The translations under genes and the position numbers were made by a program. Of a stretch of DNA of 64,000 nucleotides, positions 11,270-25,440 are shown piece after piece (the first letter of the stretch is position 1; each line of letters begins with the position of its first letter). This stretch comes from Aplectana chamaeleonis (Eukaryota; Nematoda; Chromadorea; Rhabditida; Cosmocercidae): assembly GCA_029168955.1 (NCBI GenBank), contig JAPDOI010000985.1, positions 153,501 through 217,500 of the forward strand, read 5' to 3'. Under the pieces are notes generated by a model. It saw only the letters and a list, made by a program, of their open reading frames with translations. It searched no databases and was not told where the DNA came from.

Positions 11270-12600
11270 ATGCACTGGGCACCTGAAAATTATTTTTCCG
11301 ATTGTATGCCTATCTTGGAGAGAATCACACGCTGGTTACAGTGGTATTTCCGAGCTCGCCTACTGAACCCTTCGAACGGAGTATGAAAGAGTTGACCGCT
11401 TTTTGGCGGAAACGAAGGCTTCGTGTCTTTCTAATTGTAAGAAGAGTAAGCACGAAAATGTGACGGAAAACGGCTCGGAGGTGGGTGGAAATCTCCTGAT
11501 CCAGCCAACCGAACGGGTCAACCCGCCCATGTCATGTAACAGTTGTCCTGCGTTCCTCTCACAAGGGGGCAGAAGCCGAATTTTTGAGGATTCGTTGTCA
11601 CGAAAGGGAACAAAAATCAGAGATGTTTTGCGAGTTGGGTTTGATGCTTTGTCCGCAGTGCACAAAACACATCAGCGGGCGTAAATAAATATTTGATACT
11701 CAAGAGTTTCACGCCTACATTTTTAGGGCGATTTTTACGAGTTGTTCTCTACGATTTTTACGAGTTTACCAGACATTTTGCCCTCTTGAACTAGTTCAAG
11801 CAGTATTTTTCTTCATTCGCAATGGTTGCGCTAGAGAGAGAGCTAGGATGAAGCGATAGGAAGGCGAGGAAGTGAAGAACGACGAAGCGGTTAGAATTCA
11901 TCCATCCATCTGGCCGCTTTTGAGCTCGGAAACCAAGAAAGGGGAATGGCTCGCTACGGTGACTGAAGGGGGTTGGGCACGTGGTTGTCGCGTATATCTC
12001 GCTTATTTGAAGGAGTTGAGATCTCGCACTTCACATGTGTTGTAGAGGAGGGGTCCACCACAAAAATACAAAACGCTTACTTTTGTGCGCAAATCACCAG
12101 ACAACCAAATCACATGCGTCGAGTGCAAAATGCATATTGCATTACATGTATCATCTTAAACTCATTAGTTCTCTTCATCTCGTTCACAAGACCGTGCAGT
12201 AATATTACGTATTCATACGGCCCACTCTAGTGAGATAAAGGGATAATCTACTAGGAGAATAATTCACACTCTGCACTTCCACAATAGCCCAATCAAGAAT
12301 ACTATGAGAGTCTACTGTGTGCCCAGTGGGAACATTTTGCCCTCTTGAACTAGTTTTTCCCAGCCCATTCAAAGACATTCGTTCCGAATATGAAAGGGCA
12401 GTAAAGAGTTTAGTGGCAAAAAAATCACCGGTGACGTATTTCTTCTGGAGGGTTGGGAACGAGTTTCCGTGGTAGAAGTTCAGCATTAGGTAGTCAAAAG
12501 GTGATCAGCTTGAATCTCGAAAATGAAACAGCTATTGGATTGATGCATAATTATGGAACGTTGTTTGAAAAATAGTTTTATTCAACAGAAACAATAACAA
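11270..12600. other. No gene; dispersed-repeat segment and 24-bp direct repeat
   Basis: 11430-11600 shares words (such as CATGTCATGTAACAGTTG) with 33900-34020, 25990-26090 and 55540-55600, the interior of some TTAA MITEs. An exact 24-bp direct repeat containing ATTTTGCCCTCTTGAACTAG occurs at 11773-11796 and 12332-12355. No protein family is recognisable. Confidence 0.5.
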
Positions 12601-12607
12601 TTTTGAA

Positions 12608-13680
12608 TCAGAACATGTTTAAATGATATTTCGAGAGCACAGTCACCATCCACTTCAAGAACTGCTTCCCATTAGCTTGGCAGCCGGTCCATTCGGCGTG
12701 CGAAGAAGTCACGATTCTTGGAGGCAATTCACGCTTTGACATCAGCCACCAAGTCATCCAAGTCGTCGTAGACTTTGTTTGCCAGTTTTCAAAGAGCGAT
12801 TGACATGCTATTTCGTTGGTGCTTCTGTCGGTGAGTACAGCGGATGTGGGAGCAGATCCCATCCCTTATTGGCGATGGATTGGATTACACAGCGCTCAAC
12901 ATGTGGACGGGCGTTATCGTGATGGAACACGTTGTGGCTTTTTTTTGCAAGCGGTCTTTTCGCCTCGATTGCAGCGTTAAAGCGATCAAGCTGAGACAGA
13001 TAGACGTCGCTGTTGATGTTGAATTGCCGCTTGCCAATTCTGTCAGGTATTCTCCATAGTTGCCTTTCATCTGCGCCGTTAAACCATTAATAAATAACAC
13101 TTGAAATGATTTCCCAGTCGATGATTCCGCTTTTGTCCCACCACACACACCATATAGCCTTCTTACAGCTCACGTCTTTCGGCAATCCTCTAAGGGAAAC
13201 ACCTGGCAAATGCAGATCTTTTTTCTTCTCACGTTTTTGAAGAGAAGCCATTACACATGCCCAGTCACCAGATTTTTCAAAAACGGTGTTTGTTCGTTTC
13301 GCTGCAGTAAATCGGTGGAAATTCGAACGCGTTCAGCTTTGTTGTTGTCGTAGAGCTCGTGGGACACCCATCCAGCCAATTTCCATACCTTTCGAAGCCT
13401 CTTCAGGCATCGAACGATCGTTGATTGATTGACATTAAAGTCTTCAGCCAGCATTCGCGTTGCCAGGCTGTCAAAAGTGCTTGATCATCAAAATCCGATG
13501 GCCGACCTATTCATTCTTCACCTTCCAAATTAGTGTCACCTGGTTTAAAGCGAACAATCCACTTCCGTACTGCACTATCAGTAACTGTTCCTTCGCCAAA
13601 AAGTTCGTTGAGATCGCGAAATGACTGGGCTGCGGTTCATCATTTCTCGTAGTGGTAGAGCATATTATGGCGAATACTCA
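12608..13680 (-). pseudogene. Mariner transposase pseudogene
   Basis: Reading the minus strand from about 13680 down, the frames give a mariner-type helix-turn-helix (FGEGTVTDSAVRKWIVRF, then GRPSDFDDQALL) and the second helix-turn-helix with its WVSHEL motif (13251-13454, ending in LLQRNEQTPFL). The catalytic HHDNARPH signature is readable near 12900-12940, followed by a stretch matching LLPHPLYS and a C-terminal tail ending near 12608. The order is right for one transposase of about 345 residues, but an in-frame stop sits just before GRPSDF and several frame changes separate the blocks, so it is dead. I could not find convincing terminal inverted repeats; the 5' side abuts the repeat at 13675. 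Confidence 0.85.
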
Positions 13681-13920
13681 GAAACTCGCGGCGTCCAACG
13701 GGTGGTCGACAAGCAATCACCTCACAGCGTGCTTCCCCACGACCGCTAAAAAGGGGCGGGACTGCTCCCCTAGAGTTGCCTGTCGACCGGTAGATGGGTA
13801 CCTGTTCACCGGTAGTTGGATACGTGTCGACCGTCTGTTGGATACGTGGTTACCGTTTGTAGGATAGCTATCCACGGGTAGATGGATATCTGTCGCCCGG
13901 TAGTTGGGCAGCTGTAGACC
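13675..13920. repeat. Repeat with CGGTAG minisatellite
   Basis: It begins with CTCAGAAACTCGCGGCG and CCAACGGGTGGTCGACA, which recur inverted at 25240-25440. It continues as a degenerate array of about 24 bp built on ACCGGTAGTTGGATAC (about 13785-13912). Confidence 0.7.
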
Positions 13921-15600
13921 CCGAACATTAATGCCGCTGGCTCCTTAAAATCGCCGCGTTGCGGCGGACCTTGTCGAAGTGCTGGTAAGACACTTGCAAA
14001 AACGAAATTTTATCCTTATCTTCGTTCAAAAACCTCATACATCGAAACGAGAGAAGGATAAGGCTTGTTGTTCTTTAATAACAGCTAACAGTACTTAAAA
14101 ACTAGACAACAGTTTAACAGACGTGAAATAGTATAGTGGAATAGTCTCCAAAAACGAAATAACAACAAATGAGACATATGGCACACACCGTACCGTCAGA
14201 AATAAGTTGCCGCTTTCTCAGAACTCCAGTCCAGGCAATTTGTGGTGTGAAAGTAAAATGAGACTGGAATTTGGAGAACTTTTACAGGTGATTGTTGTGT
14301 CGACTAACCCACTTCATCAAAACTGCTACTTCTTTAACTATGTCTAATCGTAAAATGTATTGATTCTTGAGAAGCCTTGGGTGGTCAAGACGATGAAATT
14401 TTGGAGAAGTTCTTCAGCAACTTCAGTTTTGTACCATAGCGGAAAGACTGATTTGAGAATTATGGTCGAGTATGGTTAACTACTGGGTGCTTTTCGAATA
14501 TGGTGGCAAAATTTTCCGATATTACCGTCTCTACACAAACGCGTCGAAAATCACCTTGTATAATCTGTTCTTCCTACAAAATCTTACTCTCGAAATGCGC
14601 AGTGTTCCGCAGCACAAGTGGTTTTTAGAACGAATGATGCGCGAAAGCCTGGAGAGTCCCTGTTTTCCACATTAGAACTCGTCGCTAAGTCGGCTTCAGC
14701 ACATGTTCCTGTTTCCAGCATGTGACCGTGAAGAACTGATCCGATAGAATCAATTCAACGCAGAGTGTGTCTACTCCAAAACGTATCATAGCTAAACCCT
14801 TGAACCTGCTATTAAAAGAATGCAAGAGCAAGATGCCGAAATCCAACTAAGGACTAGAACGGCTTCCGAAATAGATGTATTCGTCACACTTTCTTCGCTG
14901 TACACATTTTACCAACCCTAACCAAAAGCTGAGATCAATTATCGATTTTCTTGCAAATAAGTTAAAAGGACGAAATTCGATGGAGAATCTTCAACCGCAT
15001 TTGACTACGAAGTTTGCCACCAGAATATCTTCAGGGAACGAAAAAAATAAGGAAAATCTGGGAACCCGGAGTTTGACAGAACCCACATGTGTAATTCGAC
15101 AACGTGCCCTTGCTTTCTTTTAGCAGAGGGTCCGAAGGCGTTAGCTATAACGCACTTTAAAGTAGACATCCTCTGCTTGAAAATAACCCTACTAGAGCAG
15201 TTCTCTACGCACGCATGAGGGCAGCAAGAAGAATCACAGAAAGCGACTGTGTGGAAACTTACTTTGTATAGCTTGAGGACGCCTCAGGCTTCTGCCCAAC
15301 ACTTATTTCAAAAATCATTTCACGAACCAAAAACCGGTTTTTAGAGGAGGCTCACCGGAATGAACAGACCATAGAAGACGAATGGAGATGCCCATATGCC
15401 TACAGGATAAAGTTTGAAACTTTGTAACCATACAAAAATCATCCTGTAACTGCAGCTACTTTTTTTATTATGTTCTTCTCACCCCCCCCCCAACTGAAGA
15501 GTAAAGTAGTGTAAGTGAGAGGGCTATCTTCGGAGTGAGCGGTGAGAACGAATAGACCCTAGGGCTGCCTTTAATTGAGAGAAGACCGCAATGAGGCCCC
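13921..15600. other. No confident gene; weak coding-like patch
   Basis: Short frames occur at 14472-14675 and 14875-15123 with no known motif. Near 15330-15410 one plus-strand frame reads EEAHRNEQTIEDEWRCPYAY, which looks protein-like, but it is under 40 codons and I recognise no family. A C-run of 10 bases lies at 15483-15492. Confidence 0.3.
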
Positions 15601-16160
15601 GGTCAGACTTCGTCGAAAAACCTGCTGAGTCCAACTGAGTCCAAATGAGTCCGGGGTGGAAAAACCTGCTGAGTCCCACTGAGTCCGGTTGCCCCCAGCG
15701 CCAACCAACTCCTCTGCGAAACACGCAATTGATAGTGACGATTATCACCTCAGCTGTGAATCGGAACGTGCTTGGTGGCTGATTTCCTTGTTTTCAACAT
15801 TTCTGAATCTGATTTCCGTATCAGCAGCAGGTGGGGCAGAGGGCAGACGACGAGAGTCGAGATACGGTGGGACTCGGCAGGTCGCATTCGGTCGAAAAAA
15901 TGCATCCAAATCACGTGAGAAACACCAATATCGACCTGGTGGCGTGAGAATGATTTCGGTGGGACTCAGTCGGGCTCAGTCGGTGCATTGGCCCCGCCCT
16001 TGTACGCATGAGAACCATCAGTATCGACCGCGGGGGGGTTGCGGTGGGCATCAGACGGTCGCAGTCGGACTCAGTAGGTTGATTTTTTTGCACCCATTTC
16101 CCACGAATTCGGTGCGTATCGACCCGGTGGGACTCAGTAGATCCACCGACTATGACGGGG
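15600..16160. repeat. Degenerate GGGACTCAGT repeats
   Basis: The word GTGGGACTCAGTAGG and its reverse complement CCTGCTGAGTCCCAC recur at irregular spacing in both orientations (for example near 15620, 15660, 15868, 15958, 16068 and 16128). The long open frame at 15689-16177 is a product of this low-complexity stretch. Confidence 0.55.
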
Positions 16161-16189
16161 GCCTGAGTTCGACCTAGGAACCAGATAAT

Positions 16190-16560
16190 AATTTTTATCG
16201 AATGTCTATCCAGCCACGAAGCGGAGCGATAAACGGGAAAATTTTAGTTTGGTTTTGCGCTGGCCTTGTGATTTTGTGGTTGAACTTGTGCAAGTCTGCC
16301 GGATGAGCTAGGTCGATTGCAAAAACACCCATAAGGAGGTCCGGGAAATTGTAGACTCATTCTATTTTCACACATAGAGTTCACGCAATAATTCTAGTCT
16401 GATGAATGGACGGGGCTGCGACGGGAGATCACCACGGACGAATCGAAACCCCATTCTCTAGTTAGGCTGGCGACCCCGCACGGACCGCCACATGGTCCAT
16501 GCGTCACACTAGATCGAAAATGGACACCATACATGTGATTGCATAGGGCTGCCGGATTGC
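16190..16560. repeat. Dispersed repeat, SINE-like
   Basis: 16394-16560 (TAGTCTGATG, GGACGGGGCTGCGACGGGAG, AATCGAAACCCCATTC) matches 57880-58060 closely. The 57880 copy has a perfect pol III A-box-like word (TAGTCTAATGG) and a weak B-box-like word (GAATCGAAACC) spaced as in tRNAs. 16210-16250 also resembles the hairpin region at 55929. Confidence 0.5.
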
Positions 16561-18090
16561 TACATACCTGCTTGTTGCACAGAATATATCACTTGGCAAA
16601 ATGCTTTTGTCCCTGAGCCTCATGGTGAGCAAACATATTTTTCGAACTGAGCTGCAAAAGGGGGAAAACTATCTTTACCGAAAACTCTTCGAAAGTTTGA
16701 AAACTTCAGAAAAACTCCCTTTTTCTGGTGACGTATCGGCACGTAGCGCCTTCATCAGACCTTCGCAGTCAGCTGATGGAGCTGAGCCCAAGTGCGCCGA
16801 TGTTACAAAGTCTTTGTGCAGGTCCTTTTTGGAAACGCTCGGTTTTTCTCCCTTTTGCAGCCTCAATCAATAAATAATTCTGTGGAATATTTTTTGCAGG
16901 GATATAGATGACAATCATAATCTCAGTTACTGACAAACAAGACTCAGCGGGACCTAGCGTCAAAAATAAAAGCAATAAAAACAACGTTCAACGATGTATT
17001 GTGATAGGACTTCTGAGCACGCCTCATGGAGGTGTGATCACGATTTCGCGCCTCTAAAAAGGGAGGCTAACTCTGCATTACACAAGAATAAGAACTTGAA
17101 CTCAGTGAAATCAAGATTATTGAAGTATACTACGGTTTAACATAGGAAACATTTGCTTCAAGGGAGAGCCTACGATTGGAAAACTCTGTTTGAAATTCGA
17201 GCAGTGTAATTCCACCAAACTTTGTCCGGCTGGGTTATTTTGGGCGTAAAACACGATTATGAGGTCCGCTTCCAAATTTTCGAAAGATTGCTGAGCGTTT
17301 TGGAAAGTAGAATAGGAACACAACGACGGTTTTTAGCATGTAAATTCTTTCAACCAATTATTCGGGGCGGGGTACTACGCAGTTTCGGTATAGATGTCTA
17401 AGAGATATCAGTAACGCAACTAAGGGTGCCGATTTCTGCCACGAAAACTACATTTAGAATGGTTTGTCAGTATCTGACAACGTACCCAAGAGTTCTTATA
17501 CGCAGTTGCAGGCTAAAGAGCGCTACATTAGGTAGAGTCCTTGCAAAAATGTTCTAAGTTCAGGGTGGTAATAAATGGGTTAGAAACCGCGAATTGGCTT
17601 GCGGTAAGATCGCGTTAAACTGCAACTTAGCGCGAGCTGACAGACAAAATAGAGACAATGTGTCAATGATGAAAAAGTTCCGAAGAAGTCCTCCGTAGGA
17701 ATTTTTCGAAAGCTATCCAATTTAAAGGCATCGTTCACAATGGATTTCGTTTTTCAGTTTTTCATATACAATGAGAGCTCTAGCACCCTATATAAGGGCT
17801 ACGTTGAAAAGACTGCAAAAAAATCACTGAAAACCTTTTTTTCGGACCGAAAATCTCTCAATCGACCTATGAGAAAGGAAGAGTCGATTGTTAAAGATCG
17901 CTGTGTTGATCAACGATCTCACGTTCAAATGAAGTTCATCCTTCTTTCAAGTGATTTGTGGAAAAGTAAAGGTTAACCGATGTGTGTAGAAAAGTCATTC
18001 TTCACGTTAACGGTTCCGCGTCTGGTCAGCTTCGCATTGATTTCGTTCTACGTGGATTTCAATAGCACGCACTATATATTTCAACCTACG
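16561..18090. other. No gene; solo MITE end
   Basis: At 17722-17745 TTAA is followed by AGGCATCGTTCACAATGGA, a diverged end of the TTAA MITE family, without a visible partner. 17210-17430 resembles parts of 9240-9800. Short open frames (16601-16873, 17740-17976) have no recognisable domain. Confidence 0.4.
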
Positions 18091-18237
18091 ATAGTAGGGG
18101 TATGTATGTATGTTTATTACATAGGATTAACTTATGTGAAAGGAGTAAGAGTAGCTCAATTGAAACCAGCTAATAACAAATGAGATCACATAAACACGAG
18201 AAGTTGAAATGGACAGCGAGAACAGTATAGGGAAGCA

Positions 18238-21150
<2,913 letters not shown>

Positions 21151-21179
21151 TAATAGAGGAGTCTCCATCCCGGTGATGC

Positions 21180-22082
21180 CTTAACAGTTTCCCGAATTGA
21201 GAGCATCAATTCCATTGTCGCATGGCTGCGAACACTTTTCAAGTACAGCAAGGCTCTGAGAAGGAACATAAACAGAAGTGGTATCAAGGTCGACATGGGA
21301 GGTAGGGTTATCAACATCATGAGAAAAACCAACATGTGGGTCGGCATTAGAATTACTCAACGTAAAACTCCGATTCAGACTTGGAAAATCAATTTTCCTC
21401 CCTTCCGGTTTGAAGAACGATGCCCTAATATAAATTCCCTCACCGGAAAGAATTTCAACTTGCGACAACGATCAAGAATAGCATTGGCATAATACGAAGA
21501 GGGCATAACAACTTTTAGTAACCGTGGTCGATTGTACCGAGGATGGCCCATACGAAAGATTGAACAAGGTCGGCAATCGATCTTCAAAAAGTCAAAAGTC
21601 TCACGGATATTACCAGAATCATGAAGAACTCTATCTGATGAAACACTTGAATGGCTCTCAACAACACCAGAAATCACAACCGATCTCCGGTGCTCAACCT
21701 CCTCATAGGAAGGAGGAAGACAAGAATGATTACAAGGATTCTGAGAAATGTGGTTAGATGACAATTTCGACTTGAGAGAATCAACTTCGGACTTCAATTT
21801 ACAAATCTCTACCAGCAACTCACTGTTCTCCCTCTTTATCACATCGTTCTCCTCAGATAAATCTCTGTTTTTTGCCAATACCATCGAAAACTCATCCTTG
21901 ATCTCGAGAAGGTGTTTGATCGCGACACGTAGATGAGGCGGCACCGTGCTGTCATCCAGCAACAAGGCGATCGACTGATCAAGATCGGGCATTGGAGGGG
22001 CGGCGTTCGTTGATCTCGTACGTCTTCCACGGCCATTCTGAATAGTTGAAGAGGCCACAACAGATCCCATATCAAGCAGCAC
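21180..22082 (-). pseudogene. CR1-like ORF1 (coiled coil, RNA-binding-like)
   Basis: The main frame (21375-22082, 235 codons) starts near 22082. Residues about 50-110 have heptad-like leucine and charged spacing (a coiled coil around ENDVIKRENSELLVEICKLK). Residues about 130-225 begin RRSVVISGVVES and contain FRMGHPRYNRPRLLKVVMPS, the pattern of the RRM-like ORF1 region seen in worm CR1 elements. The frame changes near 21400, and 21181-21468 carries the continuation in another frame. ORF1 of such elements binds the element's RNA. Start choice is uncertain because a second frame overlaps. Confidence 0.7.
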
Positions 22083-22140
22083 TACAAGTCGATATAGACA
22101 CAGTGAGGCGGCTTCGAGTTAGGCAAAATGTCCCCGCCGC

Positions 22141-23935
22141 AGGGATGATGGCACGATTTCTCTTGGTACTATTGATCCACTAACAAGCGAACGCTCGCTA
22201 AAGATGAAAAAAGTAGACCTTTCGAGTTGGCTTAATGATTCGAATAGTAAATAGTTGTCACACCCCGCCACAGAGGTGCTCGCCTTTTCTTGATCCTCGA
22301 GCTGCTGACGTCAGAATACAATAAAGACGATATCAGAGTTGAGACGAAGAGGTCGAAGATGGAACGTTGATGCGAACCGACCGCACAGTGCCAGTGTTTT
22401 GCGACAGGTTCAGCTAGCTTCGCTTCAAATGAATTTCGTTGGTTCGTTATGTTTAGAGTTCTTTGAGCTTTGATATCATCATCTTCATTGCATTTTTTTA
22501 TTCACATTTCCAGGGGTCGTATTCGCCATCAACCCGCCGGGGAGTCGAAGGGTAGATGAGTTGAAATTTCAGTACAGAGCGCGCGCTCCACGGCCACCTC
22601 TCGCCTTTCTTGGCTACCCTCGCGACCGCCGAAATTTTTCGAATCGCATAGCTGAAGAATGGCCGCTTCGCGATGGAATCTTTATCTTTTCGCAGTGATA
22701 TCGATACGAAACACAGTTTGCATTTCTATCTTACATGGTGTAAGATGGGTTGATCTGCTCCTCTGCCGCGCGCGGTATCATCCCTTCCGCTTCCCTTCGA
22801 CTTCCCTCGGCGGGTTGTTGGCGAATACGACCCCAGTGTATTCGTTTTGCTGCTTGGGCCATATGGGCATAGAGCACCTTGCGTGCAGTTAACAAATAAA
22901 TAAATAAGTAATCGTGTAATATAATCCATCAACTTCCCCTCTTTTGTACTGTATCAACTGTTGATCAAATACTTATACGATGGCTAACAGCAAACTGTGA
23001 CAGATGACTGACATAGGGCCGGCCTCTTTTGACAGAATTTGAGACATTCGACCTCATTTATCTTAGCAATGAAGCGTTTCTACCCAACAAACTCTCCCTA
23101 CGCTCTTAAGTGGGCCCCAAGAATCATTCAAACCTAAAAACGATGAGTGGTTCTCAACGCGTACGATGCCTTCAACGCGAGATCGCATACGATGACACGT
23201 GCTCCTTACGCTTGCTTTTACTGGAGAGTACGCAAGTCGTTGCGAAAACGGCTCAAGGCGTTGATGAATTGGCGCAGGATCGCAGTGGGAGTGCGCAGGA
23301 GGTGTGGGGGACCCCAAGGTAGTGAGCAGATCGTTTGCGGGGCCCCACTGGGACTGCGGGTGTGTGAGGGAAATCGGGATGTGCCTGGTGTGCCGGAAAT
23401 CGTGGAATGTGTGCGGCACTTCATACGGAGCGTAAGGAAGTAGGGGAATGTATTCAGGAATTTGCTGTAAGGTTCTGCATTCACACTGCACACTCTCATC
23501 GGGTCCTGCACACCCGATGAAATAACCGAGAAACAGCAAACCGAGAGCCGGTGCTGAGCCTGGTGAGCTATTTTTTGGCCAAACTCTCCGAGTAACCTGA
23601 AGTCTCTTACCAATGATTCCGAGGAGGGAACGCTTTCCAAGAAATTCGCTTTCATAATGGACGTAGTTGATGAACCAGCAAACGACGGTAGATTCATGAA
23701 CAGTCCTTGAAACAACATGCAAGGTTGGAGCAGAGGCGGTCAAAGCGGTAATTTTGAGTCAGCTAGTAACAAATTTGGAAAGGGTGGTGGTGGGCAATGA
23801 GAGAAGTGTTGTTTGATATATTTCTTATTATTAGTCAATTTTGTTCATCTTTTATGCACTGCTTTTGTAATTTCTTATGTTTTGAATAGTTTTCAATCAG
23901 TTCATTCTACTTGCTGTAGTTTCTCCAAATGGGTC
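22141..23935. other. No confident gene; possible LINE 3' tail
   Basis: 22640-22912 ends in AACAAATAAATAAATAAG, which looks like a short A-rich tail of a plus-strand LINE or SINE fragment. 23063-23743 has a 226-codon open frame on the minus strand and long frames overlapping it, without a recognisable domain. 23505-23600 shares words (such as GCCTGGTGAGCTATTT) with 58495-58530, so part of it is repeat. Confidence 0.35.
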
Positions 23936-25170
23936 TCACTTGCAATCAAAACCATCCAGGAAAAATGAGAATGCAACGCAAAATGAAACATCAGAAACAA
24001 AAGCCATGTAGCTACTCATTTTTCCACGCAATAAAACAAAAACTCCAGAATTGCAAAAGGACAAAAAAATCGATTTTTCCCTTCAGGATATCAACCAAAA
24101 AGAAGAATCTGACGCCGAATAAAAAAAGGAAAAATTTTCTACTTTCGTATCGAGTCAGGATGTGGAAAGAAATAGAAAATCCCAGCAATCAGAGAGGACA
24201 TGGAAGAAATCGGAAAGTTTATTTCAAGGTCCAGAAATCAACCAAAATTAGAATTTCGACGTCAAATCAAGAAACAAAAAAGTTCTTGTTTCGATATCGA
24301 GTCAGGATATGGAAAGAATCTGAAACTAAGAAATTCAAAAAGGAGATGAAAGGTATCGGAAATTCTTCTTCATGAGCAAGAAATCAACCGAACTGTTATG
24401 ATTGGAAAGACGAATCAAGAAATGAAAAAAACTTTCCGTTGCGATTTTGAGTCAGTATAAGAAAAGAATGGGAAACTCCAAACTTTAAATGAGCATAAAA
24501 AAGAATCGGACATCTGAAAATTCTTCCAAAAACAACAAATCAACAAAAATGAGAAATTCAACGCTGAATCAAGAAATGAAAAAAAAAACGTACAGGTTTT
24601 AATAACGAGTCAGGATATAGAAAGCAATCGAAAACTTGAAAATTTCAAAAAGGACGCGGAAGGAATCGGAAATTTCCCTTTACTATCAAGAAATCAACCA
24701 AAATGTGAAGATTGGAAAGGCGAATCAATAAATGAAAAAAATTCCCGTTTCGATATAGAGTCGGGATATGGAAAGAATCGGAAACTCCAAAATTCAAAGA
24801 GGACGTGCGAAAAATCGGAAATCGGAAATTTTCCATCAAAAAATCAACCGAAATTAAATTTCAAACTCCGAATCCAGAAATGAAAAAAAAAAGATTTCCG
24901 TTTCGAATTCGAGTCAGTATAAGGCAAGATTCGGAAACTCCAAAAATTCAAAAAGGTCATGGAAGGGATGGGAATTTGGAAATTTCTTCCAAACAACAAA
25001 TCAACGAAAATGAGAAATTCTTCACCAAATTAATAGAGAAAGAAAAACTTCATGTTTTAATAACGAGTCAGGATATAGAAAGGAATTGAAAACTTAAAAA
25101 TTCCAAAACGGACGTGGAAGAAATGGGAAATTAATCCCTCAGAATCAGGAGGACAACCGAAACGAAAAAT
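23936..25170. repeat. Satellite of about 150-bp monomers with trimer pattern
   Basis: Seven to eight tandem monomers. The landmark GAGTCAGGATATGGAAAG or a variant begins at about 24154, 24299, 24449, 24608, 24759, 24911 and 25065 (spacings 145-159 bp). Variants cycle: ATATGG, GTATAAG, ATATAGA, then ATATGG, GTATAAG, ATATAGA again, so a higher-order unit of three monomers (about 457-462 bp) repeats twice. A-rich on this strand. Open frames inside (23929-24375, 24805-25089) follow from the repeat. Confidence 0.85.
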
Positions 25171-25239
25171 TCGGCGCCGAACGATTGGCGGTGCAACGGG
25201 TCCGGGGGTCAGAAGTTTTGCACGTCAATACGCCCACAA

Positions 25240-25440
25240 CGACGAAGTGACGTCATCCCATGCTACCGGTCGATGGGTGGTCGACTGTCTGTGGACCTCG
25301 GTCGACACACAGTCGATCGGACACATCACGGTCGACAGACAGTCGATCCGTCCTTGCACTCAAACCACCCAGCGACCGGTAAGCGACAAAGGTGACGTGT
25401 CAACCACCCGTTGGGCGCCACGAGTTTCTGAGTATGGGTG
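25240..25440. repeat. GGTCGAC-rich repeat, inverted relative of 13675
   Basis: It contains CCGGTCGATGGGTGGTCGAC and several GTCGAC words. Its right side is the reverse complement of 13675-13740 (AACCACCCGTTGGGCGCCAC against GTGGTCGACA/AACGGGTGG). Confidence 0.65.

Noticed and set aside
23063..23743. 226-codon minus-strand gene
   Set aside because: No recognisable domain, another long frame overlaps the same strand, and part of the sequence recurs near 58500; more likely chance within a repeat.
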